A stretch of 64,000 bases of DNA from Paraburkholderia translucens (GTDB taxonomy: Bacteria > Pseudomonadota > Gammaproteobacteria > Burkholderiales > Burkholderiaceae). The position numbers and the translations under genes were made by a program. The stretch lies in the NCBI RefSeq assembly GCF_020881035.1, contig NZ_JAJITC010000003.1, forward strand, positions 186,001 through 250,000, written 5' to 3'. The notes under the pieces are model-generated. The model was not told the DNA's origin. It saw only the letters and a program-made list of their open reading frames with translations, and made no database searches. Shown one piece after another: positions 8,544-18,758 of this stretch (position 1 is the stretch's first letter; each line of letters opens with the position of its first letter).

Positions 8544-9581
8544 ATGAATACCCAAGAGGCGAAGATCGTCCTCGAGACTGCCTTGATCTGCGCACAGGAG
8601 CCGTTAAAGCTCGGCGAATTGCGCAAGCTCTTTGCCGACGGCGTGTCGGCAGACACTGTTCGGACTTTGCTCGAAGACCTGAAGCGGGATTGGTCTGGGC
8701 GCGGTGTAGAGCTGGTCGGGCTGGCGTCGGGCTGGCGGTTTCAAAGCAAGCCCGCGATGCGTTCGTATCTGGATCGGTTGCATCCGGAAAAACCGCCGAA
8801 ATATTCACGCGCGGTGCTCGAAACGCTCGCGATCATTGCCTACCGGCAACCGGTAACACGGGGCGATATCGAAGAAATTCGCGGCGTGACGGTGAATACG
8901 CAGGTCGTCAAGCAACTCGAGGACCGCGGCTGGATCGAGGTGATCGGCCATCGCGACGTACCGGGGCGTCCGGCGCTGTACGCGACCACGCGCCAGTTCT
9001 TGGACGATCTCGGCCTGAGCGCGCTTGACGAACTGCCGCCGCTTGCCGATCCGTCCGCGCAACTGAACGCCGATCTGCTGGGTCAGCACGCGATCGAGTT
9101 TGCCGAGGGCGACGCGCAAAGCGTACAGCCAGCAGAGCAGAGCACGGCGAGTGAGGCTGGCGAGGGGGCTTCGCTGGAAGCGGCGCAAGCCGACGCGGCG
9201 CAGCATGCCACGTCGGGATTCGAAGCGCAGCGGCACGAGACCGTAGCCGAGTCGACCTCCGAGCCAGAGGCTCATGCGCAGGCGCCCGGGCAGGCCGGCA
9301 CGACGGATGCGTCGAACGTGCCGCAGGACACGCAACAAGAGCCCGAACCGGCGCCCGCGGCAACGCAGACCGGCGTTAGCGGCGCGGCACAGTATCACGA
9401 TCCGGTCGCCCAGAGCGATCCGGCAACACCCGCGCATGATTCGGGCGTAGTTCGCAAGCCGGCGCACGCCGCCCGGCCGAACCCGATCGAGGCGGCGCAC
9501 GACGATCCCGAGGATCGCCGCGATGCCGCGCAGGACGCAGGCTTTCTGACCGACGACGAAACCGAGTCGCGCAGCGCCTGA
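8544..9581 (+). CDS. scpB: segregation and condensation protein B (kleisin-interacting)
   Basis: Partner of ScpA and SMC in the chromosome condensation complex. Residues 1-170 hold the two winged-helix domains, with the signature [21 protein letters not shown] (about 93-113) and [18 protein letters not shown]. Unusually, residues from about 180 to 345 are a low-complexity Ala/Glu/Gln/Asp-rich tail, so the protein is much longer than the roughly 200 residues common elsewhere. The start at 8544 has a weak ribosome binding site, but the fold begins immediately. rluB follows after about 60 bases, suggesting co-transcription. No scpA is in the window. Confidence 0.95.
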   Translation: MNTQEAKIVLETALICAQEPLKLGELRKLFADGVSADTVRTLLEDLKRDWSGRGVELVGLASGWRFQSKPAMRSYLDRLHPEKPPKYSRAVLETLAIIAYRQPVTRGDIEEIRGVTVNTQVVKQLEDRGWIEVIGHRDVPGRPALYATTRQFLDDLGLSALDELPPLADPSAQLNADLLGQHAIEFAEGDAQSVQPAEQSTASEAGEGASLEAAQADAAQHATSGFEAQRHETVAESTSEPEAHAQAPGQAGTTDASNVPQDTQQEPEPAPAATQTGVSGAAQYHDPVAQSDPATPAHDSGVVRKPAHAARPNPIEAAHDDPEDRRDAAQDAGFLTDDETESRSA

Positions 9582-9643
9582 CGTAACCGAACTTTTTGCC
9601 GCGCCCGCAACGGGCGCGCGCGACCTGACATTTTGAGGTTGTT

Positions 9644-11428
9644 TTGACACATACCCACGACACCGATTCGTCCGAATCCGAGCGCGCCGTGCCGTCGGCG
9701 CGGACCGACGAACGCGCCACGCAAGCGTCGGCAGGCGAGGGCGAGCGCCCGGCTCACGGCGCGGAAGCCGACGGCGAAGAGCGTCCGCGCCGCGGTCTGC
9801 GTCGCGGACCGCGCAGCCTGATCGCGCGACGCCGCGCCGGCGCGAAGACGAAGGCAGCCGACGGTGCGCCCGCACAAGGCGCCTCGGTTGCTTCCGAAGC
9901 GCCGCCGGACGGCGAGGTCGTCGCGCAGGCGCACGCACCGCGCAATAATGCGGCCACCAAACAGGGCGGTCGACGCAACGCCCGTGCAGCGAAGCTCGAG
10001 GACGCGTCACGCGAAGGACAGCGCGAACGTCAAGCGCAACAAGGCCAGCGTGAAGGTCAACGCGGGGGGCAGCGCCAGAACCGTCGCGGCGCCGATACAG
10101 CCGCGGCCTCGGGCGCGGATTCGACTCAGGACGATCTGTTCTCGTACGTGACGTCGCCCGCGTTCGATGCCGACAACAGCACGACAGGCGGCGTGCGCGC
10201 GCCGATGCTGCGCCGTGGCAAGGCCGCGGGCCCGAAGCGCGTGCTGTCGCCCGACGACGACGCGCCGAAGCTGCACAAGGTGCTCGCCGAAGCGGGCATG
10301 GGCTCGCGCCGCGACATGGAGGAGCTGATCATCGCCGGCCGCGTGTCGGTGAACGGCGAGCCGGCGCACATCGGCCAGCGCATCATGCCGACCGACCAGG
10401 TTCGCATCAACGGCAAGCCGGTCAAGCGCAAGCTCGCCAGTAAGCCGCCGCGCGTACTTCTGTACCACAAACCGACAGGCGAAATCGTCAGCCACGCGGA
10501 CCCCGAAGGCCGTCCGTCGGTGTTTGACAAGCTGCCGCCAATGAAGACCGCCAAGTGGGTCGCGGTCGGCCGTCTCGACTTCAACACAGAGGGTCTGCTG
10601 ATGCTGACCACGTCGGGCGATCTCGCAAACCGCTTCATGCATCCGCGCTATAGCGTCGAGCGCGAGTATGCGGTGCGCGTCGTCGGCGAACTTGCCGAGG
10701 GTATGCGTCAGAAGCTGCTGCACGGCGTCGAACTCGAGGACGGCCCGGCGAATTTCCTGCGCATCCGCGACGGCGGCGGCGAAGGAACCAATCACTGGTA
10801 TCACGTCGCGCTTGCCGAAGGGCGGAATCGCGAAGTGCGCCGCATGTTCGAAGCGGCCGGCCTGATGGTCAGCCGCCTGATCCGCACGCGTCACGGCCCG
10901 ATTTCGCTGCCACGTGGTCTGAAACGTGGTCGTTGGGAAGAGCTTGAGGATAACCAGGTCCGTGCGCTGATGGCCTCGGTCGGCCTGAAGGCGCCGACGG
11001 AGGAGCGCGGTAGCCGCAACGCGGCGCCGGAGCGCCGTCAGCCGGATCCGATGCAGACGTCGATGGGCTTCATCAACCGCGAGCCGGTTCTGATGTCGCA
11101 CAGCCGCTTCGAGCAGCAGCCGCGCGGACAGGGCCGCCGTGGCGCGGCGGCTGGCGGCTTCGGCGCGGGCTTCGGTGCCGGCGTCGGTAATCGGGGCGCC
11201 GGTGGCCAGCGCGGCCGGGACGTTGACGGCAATCGCGCGCCGTCGCCGAATGGCAATCGTGCGCGTGCCGGTGGCAAGCGTGCCGGTGCGGCGCCGGGCA
11301 ATGGCGGCGGCAATCGCGCGCCGGGCGGCAACCGGGGCGGTAACGCCAACCGCGCTGGCGGCAACGCAGGTCCGGGCGGCGTCAATCGTGGCGGCGGCGC
11401 GCCGCGCGGTCGTTCCCGCGGCCGGTAA
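9644..11428 (+). CDS. rluB: 23S rRNA pseudouridine(2605) synthase RluB with disordered N- and C-terminal extensions
   Basis: Converts a 23S rRNA uridine to pseudouridine. A S4 RNA-binding domain at about 205-260 ([20 protein letters not shown]) precedes the catalytic domain, with the catalytic Asp312 in [14 protein letters not shown] and the later [11 protein letters not shown] and [13 protein letters not shown] motifs. The enzyme core is normal, but about 200 charged residues precede it and residues 487-594 are a Gly/Arg/Asn-rich tail like an RNA-binding RGG region, doubling the usual length of about 290. The start is TTG 9644, with GAGG about eight bases upstream; no ATG fits before the S4 domain. 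It lies downstream of scpB on the same strand. Confidence 0.95.
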   Translation: MTHTHDTDSSESERAVPSARTDERATQASAGEGERPAHGAEADGEERPRRGLRRGPRSLIARRRAGAKTKAADGAPAQGASVASEAPPDGEVVAQAHAPRNNAATKQGGRRNARAAKLEDASREGQRERQAQQGQREGQRGGQRQNRRGADTAAASGADSTQDDLFSYVTSPAFDADNSTTGGVRAPMLRRGKAAGPKRVLSPDDDAPKLHKVLAEAGMGSRRDMEELIIAGRVSVNGEPAHIGQRIMPTDQVRINGKPVKRKLASKPPRVLLYHKPTGEIVSHADPEGRPSVFDKLPPMKTAKWVAVGRLDFNTEGLLMLTTSGDLANRFMHPRYSVEREYAVRVVGELAEGMRQKLLHGVELEDGPANFLRIRDGGGEGTNHWYHVALAEGRNREVRRMFEAAGLMVSRLIRTRHGPISLPRGLKRGRWEELEDNQVRALMASVGLKAPTEERGSRNAAPERRQPDPMQTSMGFINREPVLMSHSRFEQQPRGQGRRGAAAGGFGAGFGAGVGNRGAGGQRGRDVDGNRAPSPNGNRARAGGKRAGAAPGNGGGNRAPGGNRGGNANRAGGNAGPGGVNRGGGAPRGRSRGR

Positions 11429-11812
11429 GCGGGGCGCAGCGTTTGAGGGATGGCCGTTGAGCGGCCGCCCTTTCATGCGGGGCGCGTCACCGCCGGGTCG
11501 CACGAGCTTCAGACGGCTCGACCAGCATCGCGAGGTGCAATCCCGAATGTTTACCGCGCGAGCCGTTGATCGTTTTCAGCGATTTGCGGCTGAGTGTTTG
11601 GCGTAGTGCGGCGGTCTCCCGAGAGTTCAAACGCCGTGCGAAACGACGCCCGAGACATCAGGGAAGCACTTCATGAAAGAGTTGACGCAGTCCTTGCAAC
11701 CCCCTTTCCGGATTGCTCGCACGACCTCGCCAAAGCCCGGATTCGTCGCCCTCTTGTCGAAAGATTCCCATGAAATCAAGCGGAAATGCGCGGCGCCCGG
11801 CGTACTGCGGAT

Positions 11813-11841
11813 TGCGTTTGGGCCGAAAAATGGCTACAATC
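11813..11841 (+). promoter_or_regulatory. putative sigma-70 promoter of the rimP-nusA-infB operon
   Basis: TTGCGT (11813-11818), a 17-base spacer and TACAAT (11836-11841). Initiation would be expected near 11848, about 205 bases before rimP. Confidence 0.55.
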
Positions 11842-11902
11842 GCGAAGTCGCTGGGCGTACGGTTTCATGTGCGGCTCAGGTGCGACCACCGGCAATAAGA
11901 TG

Positions 11903-11927
11903 ATGGGCGTTCAGCCCATTTTTTTTT
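11903..11927 (+). terminator. leader terminator / attenuator before rimP
   Basis: ATGGGC (11903-11908), loop GTTCA, GCCCAT (11914-11919) and a run of nine T residues. It is a textbook intrinsic terminator lying between the promoter and rimP, so it would release an RNA of about 80 nucleotides unless read through. Attenuation in front of rimP-nusA is known or predicted in other proteobacteria; NusA feedback is a plausible mechanism here (inference). Confidence 0.8.
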
Positions 11928-12052
11928 GCCGCTCAGTTCATCGTGGTTCGGCATCTCGGGTTCGCACGAACGTGCGCCAGCTTGGCGCGCGGCCCGCATT
12001 GGTTGTTTGCAGAAGAGGCGAGGCTCGCTGCGCGAACATCTAAGAGGGCACT

Positions 12053-12511
12053 GTGCAACTGACGGAACTGATTGAAACCACGGTCGTGGGACTCGGCTAC
12101 GAGCTCGTCGATCTCGAGCGCACCGGGCGCGGCATGTTGTGTATCTATATCGACCAGCCGGCCGGCATCGCAATCGAAGACTGCGAGAAAGTCACGCGTC
12201 AGCTCCAGCACGTTCTGACGGTCGAAAATATCGATTACGAGCGGCTCGAAGTGTCGTCGCCCGGTCTCGACCGCCCGCTGAAAAAACTGGCGGATTTTGA
12301 ACGCTTCGCGGGCAGCGAAGCGGTTATCACACTGAAAAAGCCATTGGACGGTCGAAAATCGTACCGGGGTATCTTGCATGCTCCGCAGGGCGAGACGATC
12401 GGTCTTGAATTTGAAGGAAAAGAAGGCGCCGCGATGCTCGATTTCACGCTCGCGGACATGGACAAGGCGCGCCTTGTTCCGAAAGTTGACTTTAGGAGCC
12501 GCAAACAATGA
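12053..12511 (+). CDS. rimP: ribosome maturation factor RimP
   Basis: A 152-residue protein needed for 30S subunit maturation. It has the N-terminal alpha/beta domain ([15 protein letters not shown], then [16 protein letters not shown]) and the SSPGLDRPL motif (about 65-73), followed by the SH3-like C-terminal barrel. The start is GTG 12053, preceded by AAGAGGG. The last four bases overlap the nusA start (ATGA), so translation is probably coupled. It is the first gene of the operon. Confidence 0.95.
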   Translation: MQLTELIETTVVGLGYELVDLERTGRGMLCIYIDQPAGIAIEDCEKVTRQLQHVLTVENIDYERLEVSSPGLDRPLKKLADFERFAGSEAVITLKKPLDGRKSYRGILHAPQGETIGLEFEGKEGAAMLDFTLADMDKARLVPKVDFRSRKQ

Positions 12512-13983
12512 GTCGCGAAGTGTTGATGCTGGTGGATGCGCTGGCACGCGAGAAGAATGTCGATAAGGACGTGGTATTTGCCGCGCTCGAAGCGGCTCTC
12601 GCTTCGGCCTCCAAGAAACTCTTCGAAGAAGATGCGGATATCCGCGTCCACATCGACCGTGAAAGCGGCGAGCACGAAACGTTTCGCCGCTGGAAGGTGG
12701 TGCCGGACGAAGCTGGTTTGCAGGAGCCGGATCAGGAAATCCTGCTGTTCGAGGCGCGCGAGCAACAGCCGAATATCCAACTCGACGAGTACATCGAGGA
12801 GCCGGTACCGTCGATCGAATTCGGCCGTATCGGCGCGCAGGCCGCCAAGCAGGTGATCCTGCAGAAGGTGCGCGACGCCGAGCGCGAGCAGATCCTGAAC
12901 GACTTTCTCGAACGCGGCGAACACATCATGACCGGTTCGGTGAAGCGCCTCGACAAGGGCAATTTCATCGTCGAATCGGGCCGTGTGGAAGCGCTCCTGC
13001 GTCGCGACCAGTTGATCCCGAAGGAAAATCTTCGCGTGGGCGACCGCGTGCGCGCCTATATTGCGAAGGTCGATCGTACTGCCCGTGGTCCGCAGATCGA
13101 ACTCTCGCGTACGGCGCCGGAATTCCTGATGAAGCTGTTCGAAATGGAAGTGCCGGAAATCGAGCAGGGCCTGCTCGAGATCAAGGCCGCGGCGCGAGAC
13201 CCGGGTGTACGCGCGAAGATCGGTGTGGTCGCTTACGACAAACGCATCGATCCGATCGGCACTTGCGTCGGTATCCGCGGCTCGCGCGTGCAGGCCGTGC
13301 GCAACGAGCTCGGTGGCGAAAACGTCGACATCGTGCTATGGTCGGAAGACCCCGCCCAGTTCGTGATCGGCGCGCTCGCGCCGGCAGCCGTGCAGTCGAT
13401 CGTCGTCGATGAAGAAAAGCATTCGATGGACGTCGTCGTCGACGAGAACGAACTGGCGGTCGCGATCGGCCGCAGCGGCCAGAACGTGCGTCTTGCCAGC
13501 GAGCTCACTGGTTGGCAAATCAACATCATGACGCCGGATGAATCTGCGCAGAAGCAGAATCAGGAGCGTGGCGTCCTGCGCGACCTGTTCATGGCGCGTC
13601 TCGATGTCGACGAGGAAGTCGCCGACATCCTGATCGACGAAGGCTTCACGAGCCTCGAAGAGATCGCTTATGTGCCGCTCAACGAAATGCTCGAAATCGA
13701 GGCATTCGACGAAGATACCGTTCACGAACTGCGCAACCGGTCGCGCGACGCGCTGTTGACGATGGCGATTGCGAACGAAGAAAAGGTCGAGAATGTGGCA
13801 CTCGACCTGAAGAGCCTGGACGGCATGGACGCCGACCTGCTCGCGAAACTGGCCGAACATCAGATCCAGACGCGCGACGAACTCGCCGAGCTGGCCGTGG
13901 ATGAACTGGTCGAGATGACTGGGATGGGAGAGGATGCCGCTAAGGCGTTGATCATGAAAGCACGTGAACACTGGTTCCAGTGA
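12508..13983 (+). CDS. nusA: transcription elongation/termination factor NusA
   Basis: A 491-residue protein that binds RNA polymerase and modulates pausing, termination and antitermination. Domains in order: N-terminal polymerase-binding domain (1-125), S1 domain (about 135-200, with [14 protein letters not shown]), two KH domains (about 200-345, with [20 protein letters not shown] and [18 protein letters not shown]), and two C-terminal acidic repeats ending near [18 protein letters not shown]. Having both acidic repeats, it is the long proteobacterial form. It overlaps rimP by four bases, and infB follows after 94 bases. Confidence 0.97.
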   Translation: MSREVLMLVDALAREKNVDKDVVFAALEAALASASKKLFEEDADIRVHIDRESGEHETFRRWKVVPDEAGLQEPDQEILLFEAREQQPNIQLDEYIEEPVPSIEFGRIGAQAAKQVILQKVRDAEREQILNDFLERGEHIMTGSVKRLDKGNFIVESGRVEALLRRDQLIPKENLRVGDRVRAYIAKVDRTARGPQIELSRTAPEFLMKLFEMEVPEIEQGLLEIKAAARDPGVRAKIGVVAYDKRIDPIGTCVGIRGSRVQAVRNELGGENVDIVLWSEDPAQFVIGALAPAAVQSIVVDEEKHSMDVVVDENELAVAIGRSGQNVRLASELTGWQINIMTPDESAQKQNQERGVLRDLFMARLDVDEEVADILIDEGFTSLEEIAYVPLNEMLEIEAFDEDTVHELRNRSRDALLTMAIANEEKVENVALDLKSLDGMDADLLAKLAEHQIQTRDELAELAVDELVEMTGMGEDAAKALIMKAREHWFQ

Positions 13984-14077
13984 GAAATGACCATGGCGCA
14001 CTGAATTGAACGCGGCCGCGAGGCCGCATGACCCGATGCTAACCGCAAGGAATCGGTCCTTGCATTAAGAGGAATGA

Positions 14078-16999
14078 ATGGCGAGTAACAACGTAGCCCA
14101 ATTTGCCGCGGAACTGAAAATGCCTGCTGGCGTGCTGCTCGAGCAGCTGCAGGCAGCGGGCGTCCAGAAAGCGAGCGAAGACGACAACCTGTCCGAGGCG
14201 GACAAGGCGCGTCTGCTCGATCACTTGCGCAAGTCGCATGGCTCGAACGATGCCGACAAGCGCAAGATCACGCTGACGCGCCGGCATACGTCGGAGATCA
14301 AGCAATCCGATGCGACGGGCAAAGCTCGCACCATTCAGGTCGAGGTGCGCAAGAAGCGCACGTTCGTCCGCCGCGACGAGGCAGTCGCGGAAGGCGGGGA
14401 GGCATCGAATCATGTGGCCGAAAACTCGGACGCCGAAGATCTCGAGTTGCAGCGTCGTGAAGAAGAAGCACGTCACGAAGCTGAACTGCTCGAAAAGCAG
14501 GCGCAGGAGCTGAAGGCGCGCCAGGAACAGCTCGAGCGCGAAGAGGCCGAGCGTCAGGCGCGCGAGCAGGCTGCGGAAGCCGAACGTCAGCGCGCGGAAG
14601 ATGAGGCGAAGAAGCGCGCGGCGGCTGCGGCCGAGGCGGCAGCTCGCGAGAAGGCCCAGCAGGCGGCGGCTCAAGCCGCTGCACCGGCTGCCACGAAGGC
14701 AAGCGAGCAGGACGACGAACGCGCGGCCGCGGAACGCGCCGCACAACGCGAAGCCGCGAAGAAAGCGGAAGACGCCGCGCGTGTGGCCGCTGAAAAGGCG
14801 CGTGCGGAACAGGAAGAAATCGCCAAGCGCCGCGCGGCGGCCGAAGCCGAAGCGCGCGCGATTCGCGAAATGATGAACACGCCGCGCAAGGCGCAGGTGA
14901 AGGCGCCGGAACCGGCGCCGAAGCCCGCCGAGCCGGCCAAGGCAGCCGAGGCCAAGGGTACGCTGCACAAGCCGGCGCGTCCGGCTGGCGAAGCGCCGGC
15001 GCGCCCGGCAGCCAGGAAGCCTGCAGCTGCCGCGGCTCCGGCGCCGGCGAGCGCACCTTCTGCGGGCGACAAGAAAAAGCCGGCCGGCGGTAAGAGCGGC
15101 TGGCAGGACGACGCAGCCAAGCGCCGCGGCATCAAGACGCGCGGCGACTCGAGCGGCGGTGTGGACCGCGGCTGGCGCGGCGGTCCGAAGGGCCGTGGCA
15201 AGCATCAGGAACAGGCCACGACGTTCCAGGCGCCGACCGAGCCGATCGTGCGTGAGGTGCACGTGCCGGAAACCATCACGGTCGCGGATCTCGCGCACAA
15301 GATGGCGGTGAAGGCGTCGGAAGTCATCAAGGTGATGATGAAGCTCGGCCAGATGGTCACGATCAACCAGATGCTGGACCAGGAAACGGCGATGATCATC
15401 GTCGAGGAACTGGGCCACCGTGCGGTTGCGGCGAAGCTGGACGATCCGGAAGCAATGCTGGTCGAAGGCGAAGCGACCGATGCGGAAGCGTTGCCGCGTC
15501 CGCCGGTCGTCACGGTGATGGGCCACGTCGACCACGGCAAGACTTCGCTGCTCGACTACGTCCGTCGCTCGAAGGTTGCCGCGGGCGAAGCGGGCGGCAT
15601 TACGCAGCACATCGGCGCTTACCATGTCGAAACGCCGCGCGGCGTCATCACGTTCCTCGATACGCCGGGTCACGAAGCCTTTACGGCAATGCGTGCCCGT
15701 GGTGCGAAGGCGACCGACATCGTCATTCTGGTGGTCGCTGCCGACGACGGCGTGATGCCACAGACGAAGGAAGCGATTTCCCACGCGAAGGCCGGCGGCG
15801 TGCCGCTCGTCGTCGCAATCAACAAGATCGACAAGCCTGACGCGAATCCGGAACGCGTGAAGCAGGAACTCGTCGCCGAAGGCGTCGTGCCGGAAGAGTA
15901 CGGTGGCGACTCGCCGTTCGTGCCGGTGTCGGCGAAGACCGGCGCGGGCATCGACGATCTGCTCGAAAACGTGCTGCTGCAGGCCGAAGTGCTCGAACTG
16001 AAGGCACCGGTCGAATCGCCGGCCAAGGGTCTCGTGATCGAAGCGAAGCTCGACAAGGGTAAGGGTCCGGTCGCAACGATCCTCGTCCAGTCGGGTACGC
16101 TGAACCGCGGCGACGTCGTGCTGGCAGGCAGCGCCTATGGTCGCGTGCGTGCAATGCTCGACGAAACCGGCAAGCCGACCAAGTCCGCTGGCCCGTCGAT
16201 CCCGGTCGAAATCCAGGGTCTGTCGGAAGTGCCGCAGGCGGGCGAGGAAGTGATCGTGATGCCGGACGAGCGCAAGGCGCGTGAAGTTGCTCTGTTCCGG
16301 CAGGGCAAGTTCCGCGACGTCAAGCTCGCGAAGCAGCAGGCCGCGAAGCTCGAGACGATGCTCGAACAGATGGGCGAAGGCGAAGTGCAGTACATGCCGC
16401 TCATCGTCAAGGCCGACGTGCAGGGTTCGCAGGAAGCGCTGGTGCAGTCTCTGCAGAAGCTCTCCACCGACGAAGTGCGCGTGCAGATCGTGCACGGCGC
16501 GGTTGGCGGCATCAGCGAGTCGGACGTCAACCTCGCGACGGCGTCGAAGGCAGTCATCATCGGCTTCAACACCCGCGCGGATGCGCAGGCTCGTAAGCTC
16601 GCGGAAGCCAATGGCGTCGATATCCGCTACTACAACATCATCTACGACGCCGTGGATGACGTGAAGGCGGCGATGTCGGGCATGTTGGCGCCGGAGAAGC
16701 GCGAAGTCGTAACGGGCACGGTCGAAGTGCGTCAGGTGTTCAAGGTGCCGAAGGTCGGCACGGTGGCCGGCTGTATGGTTACGGACGGTTTCGTCAAGCG
16801 CTCGTCGTCGGTGCGCGTGCTGCGCAACAACGTCGTCATCTTCACGGGCGAGCTCGATTCGCTCAAGCGCTTCAAGGACGACGTGAAGGAAGTCCGTCAG
16901 GGCTTCGAGTGCGGTATGTCGATCAAGAACTTCAACGATATCGTCGAAGGCGATCAGTTCGAAGTGTTCGAGGTCACGGAAGTCGCGCGTACGCTGTAA
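14078..16999 (+). CDS. infB: translation initiation factor IF-2
   Basis: A 973-residue GTPase that places initiator tRNA on the ribosome. The N-terminal IF2N domain ([15 protein letters not shown]) is followed by a very long Ala/Glu/Lys-rich charged coiled region (about 110-380), a second IF2N motif, then the G domain: GHVDHGK (482-488), the DTPGHEAF switch and NKID. The C-terminal domains end at [10 protein letters not shown]. The long charged linker is normal for Burkholderia. The ribosome binding site is AAGAGGA before ATG 14078. A strong hairpin terminator follows immediately at 17017-17062. Confidence 0.97.
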   Translation: MASNNVAQFAAELKMPAGVLLEQLQAAGVQKASEDDNLSEADKARLLDHLRKSHGSNDADKRKITLTRRHTSEIKQSDATGKARTIQVEVRKKRTFVRRDEAVAEGGEASNHVAENSDAEDLELQRREEEARHEAELLEKQAQELKARQEQLEREEAERQAREQAAEAERQRAEDEAKKRAAAAAEAAAREKAQQAAAQAAAPAATKASEQDDERAAAERAAQREAAKKAEDAARVAAEKARAEQEEIAKRRAAAEAEARAIREMMNTPRKAQVKAPEPAPKPAEPAKAAEAKGTLHKPARPAGEAPARPAARKPAAAAAPAPASAPSAGDKKKPAGGKSGWQDDAAKRRGIKTRGDSSGGVDRGWRGGPKGRGKHQEQATTFQAPTEPIVREVHVPETITVADLAHKMAVKASEVIKVMMKLGQMVTINQMLDQETAMIIVEELGHRAVAAKLDDPEAMLVEGEATDAEALPRPPVVTVMGHVDHGKTSLLDYVRRSKVAAGEAGGITQHIGAYHVETPRGVITFLDTPGHEAFTAMRARGAKATDIVILVVAADDGVMPQTKEAISHAKAGGVPLVVAINKIDKPDANPERVKQELVAEGVVPEEYGGDSPFVPVSAKTGAGIDDLLENVLLQAEVLELKAPVESPAKGLVIEAKLDKGKGPVATILVQSGTLNRGDVVLAGSAYGRVRAMLDETGKPTKSAGPSIPVEIQGLSEVPQAGEEVIVMPDERKAREVALFRQGKFRDVKLAKQQAAKLETMLEQMGEGEVQYMPLIVKADVQGSQEALVQSLQKLSTDEVRVQIVHGAVGGISESDVNLATASKAVIIGFNTRADAQARKLAEANGVDIRYYNIIYDAVDDVKAAMSGMLAPEKREVVTGTVEVRQVFKVPKVGTVAGCMVTDGFVKRSSSVRVLRNNVVIFTGELDSLKRFKDDVKEVRQGFECGMSIKNFNDIVEGDQFEVFEVTEVARTL

Positions 17000-17016
17000 T
17001 TCACGCGGCACGGCAC

Positions 17017-17062
17017 AACAACGGGCGGAACGGGCTTGACGCCCGCTCCGCCCGTTGTTTTT
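17017..17062 (+). terminator. strong intrinsic terminator after infB
   Basis: AACAACGGGCGGAACGGGC and GCCCGCTCCGCCCGTTGTT pair over 19 positions with a single internal mismatch and a TTGAC loop, followed by TTT. It splits the operon after infB, so rbfA-truB depend on readthrough or on a promoter in 17063-17255. Confidence 0.85.
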
Positions 17063-17255
17063 GAGCCCGCTGCCTCGAATTTATCGCATCGCTTCGATGC
17101 CGCGTTCATCGTGAATTGGCTTACGGCGCGAGGCCATCGCGCCGCCGAGCTGCTCACAGGCCGCGGCGAAACACGGCGCCGTCGTATCGAATGGATAACA
17201 AACACGGCTCGCGCGAACCATTTTTTGCATCCGTCATCGCGGAGCACACAACACC

Positions 17256-17621
17256 ATGTCTAAAAAACGTACTTCTCCCAATCGCAACGCGCAGATCGCC
17301 GATCAGATCCAGCGCGACCTGGCCGAGCTGCTGCGCGAGGTCAAGGATCCGCGCATCGGCATCGTCACGTTTCAGAGCGTCGAGCTCACCCCCGACTACG
17401 CCCACGCGAAGGTCTACTTCACGACGCTGACGGGCGACCCGCAGCAGACGCTCGAGGCCCTGACGCACGCGGCCGGCCATCTGCGCAATCTGCTGTTCAA
17501 GCGCCTGCATATCCATACGGTTCCGACGCTGCATTTCCACTACGACAAGACGATCGAGCGCGCTGTCGAAATGTCGCGTCTGATCGACGAGGCAAATTCC
17601 ACGCGCGCGAAGGACGACTGA
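17256..17621 (+). CDS. rbfA: 30S ribosome-binding factor A
   Basis: A 121-residue KH-fold protein that binds the 30S subunit and helps 16S rRNA 5' end maturation. Typical motifs are [25 protein letters not shown] near the N-terminus, VYFTTL, and the [19 protein letters not shown] ending. ATG 17256 lies after a purine-poor leader with a weak ribosome binding site. truB follows after 77 bases on the same strand. Confidence 0.95.
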   Translation: MSKKRTSPNRNAQIADQIQRDLAELLREVKDPRIGIVTFQSVELTPDYAHAKVYFTTLTGDPQQTLEALTHAAGHLRNLLFKRLHIHTVPTLHFHYDKTIERAVEMSRLIDEANSTRAKDD

Positions 17622-17698
17622 GCGACTGCGGCGCTGCGGCGTCCGACGTAGCGCGCGGCGCCGGTTTTCGTATTTCCCGAACATCTGCCTCACTCGAC

Positions 17699-18634
17699 AT
17701 GACCGCACCTCATCGCCCCCGCGTGCCGCGTCGCGCGCTCGACGGCGTGCTGCTGCTCGACAAGCCGCTCGGCCTGTCGAGCAACGACGCGCTGATCCGC
17801 GCGAAACGTCTCTATCTGGCGAAAAAGGCGGGCCACACCGGCACGCTCGACCCGCTCGCAACCGGCCTGTTGCCACTCTGCTTTGGCGAGGCCACCAAGT
17901 TTTCGCAAGACCTGCTCGAAGCCGACAAAACCTACGAGGCCACGATGCGCCTCGGCATACGCACGACCACCGGCGACGCCGAAGGCGAGGCGCTCGACAT
18001 CCGAGCGGTCGATTGCGACGAGTTGGCGGTGCGGGCGGCCTTGCCACGCTTCATTGGCGAGATCGTTCAGATTCCGCCGATGTACTCGGCGCTCAAGCGG
18101 GACGGCAAGCCCCTGTACGAGTACGCGCGCGCCGGCAAGACGGTCGAGCGGGAAGGGCGTTATGTGACGATTCACGCGCTCGAGCTGATTGCTTGCGCGC
18201 TGCCGGAAGTGACGTTTCGCGTGACGTGCAGCAAGGGCACCTATGTGCGCACACTCGCTGAGGATATCGGCGAGGCGCTCGGCTGCGGCGCGCATCTGAT
18301 TGCGCTGCGGCGCACGGGCGTCGGCGCGCTGACGCTCGAGCATTCGGTCACGCTCGACGCGTTGTCCGAGGCGACCCAGGCCGAACGCGACGCATGGCTG
18401 CGACCGGTCGACGCGTTGCTGTCGACGTTCCCGCTGGTCCGTCTCAACGACGACGACACGCGCCGTTTCCTGCACGGCCAGCGGCTGAAGCTGTCGTCGT
18501 TGACGATCGGCGCCGATGCGGTGCGTGCGCCGCGCGTGAGAGTGTACTCGGCGCAGGGGCGGCTGCTCGGCGTCGCGAAGCCAGGCGAAGGCGTGCTTGC
18601 ACCCGAACGACTGGTCGTGACGACGGAGAACTAG
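17699..18634 (+). CDS. truB: tRNA pseudouridine(55) synthase
   Basis: A 311-residue enzyme forming pseudouridine 55 in the T-loop of tRNAs. The catalytic residue is Asp51 in HTGTLDPLATGLL, and other family blocks are GVLLLDKPLGLSSNDAL, YSALKRDGKPLYEYAR and CSKGTYVRTLAEDIGEALG. A C-terminal PUA-like region ends the protein. It is the last gene of the cluster, with a bidirectional terminator at 18667-18706 separating it from the convergent efflux operon. Confidence 0.96.
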   Translation: MTAPHRPRVPRRALDGVLLLDKPLGLSSNDALIRAKRLYLAKKAGHTGTLDPLATGLLPLCFGEATKFSQDLLEADKTYEATMRLGIRTTTGDAEGEALDIRAVDCDELAVRAALPRFIGEIVQIPPMYSALKRDGKPLYEYARAGKTVEREGRYVTIHALELIACALPEVTFRVTCSKGTYVRTLAEDIGEALGCGAHLIALRRTGVGALTLEHSVTLDALSEATQAERDAWLRPVDALLSTFPLVRLNDDDTRRFLHGQRLKLSSLTIGADAVRAPRVRVYSAQGRLLGVAKPGEGVLAPERLVVTTEN

Positions 18635-18666
18635 ACGCAGGGCTTTTCCAGTCGCATGCGGAAAAT

Positions 18667-18706
18667 AAAAAAGCGGGATCGCCCGATAGCGGCCCCGCTT
18701 TTTTTT
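18667..18706. terminator. bidirectional intrinsic terminator
   Basis: AAAAAAGCGGG and CCCGCTTTTTTTT face each other across about 16 bases. T runs on both strands serve truB (rightward) and the emrB-like gene (leftward). Confidence 0.85.
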
Positions 18707-18758
18707 CACGCCATCTACGACGCGGTGTCGAACTAGCGCAACGCAACAACCAACGTGT

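Larger units (their letters stand above)
11429..12052. other. intergenic and leader region of the rimP-nusA-infB operon
   Basis: About 620 bases with no convincing gene. The frame at 11673-11903 has no family match. The right half holds a sigma-70-like promoter and a strong intrinsic terminator, listed separately, so the operon has a regulated leader of roughly 200 bases. Confidence 0.6.

Noticed and set aside
9598..9622. GCGCCCG/CGGGCGC stem-loop between scpB and rluB as a terminator
   Set aside because: No T run follows. It is probably an mRNA structure in a shared transcript.
10007..11503. 498-codon minus-strand frame opposite rluB
   Set aside because: Shadow of rluB, including its Gly/Arg tail read backwards as Ala/Arg/Pro.
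11673..11903. 76-codon frame in the rimP leader
   Set aside because: No family match and it contains the promoter of the operon. Could be a leader peptide but no evidence supports it.
14039..17011. 990-codon open frame on the minus strand opposite infB
   Set aside because: Composition is Arg/His/Leu-rich with no family match, and it mirrors the codon bias of infB. It is an antisense shadow of a GC-rich gene.
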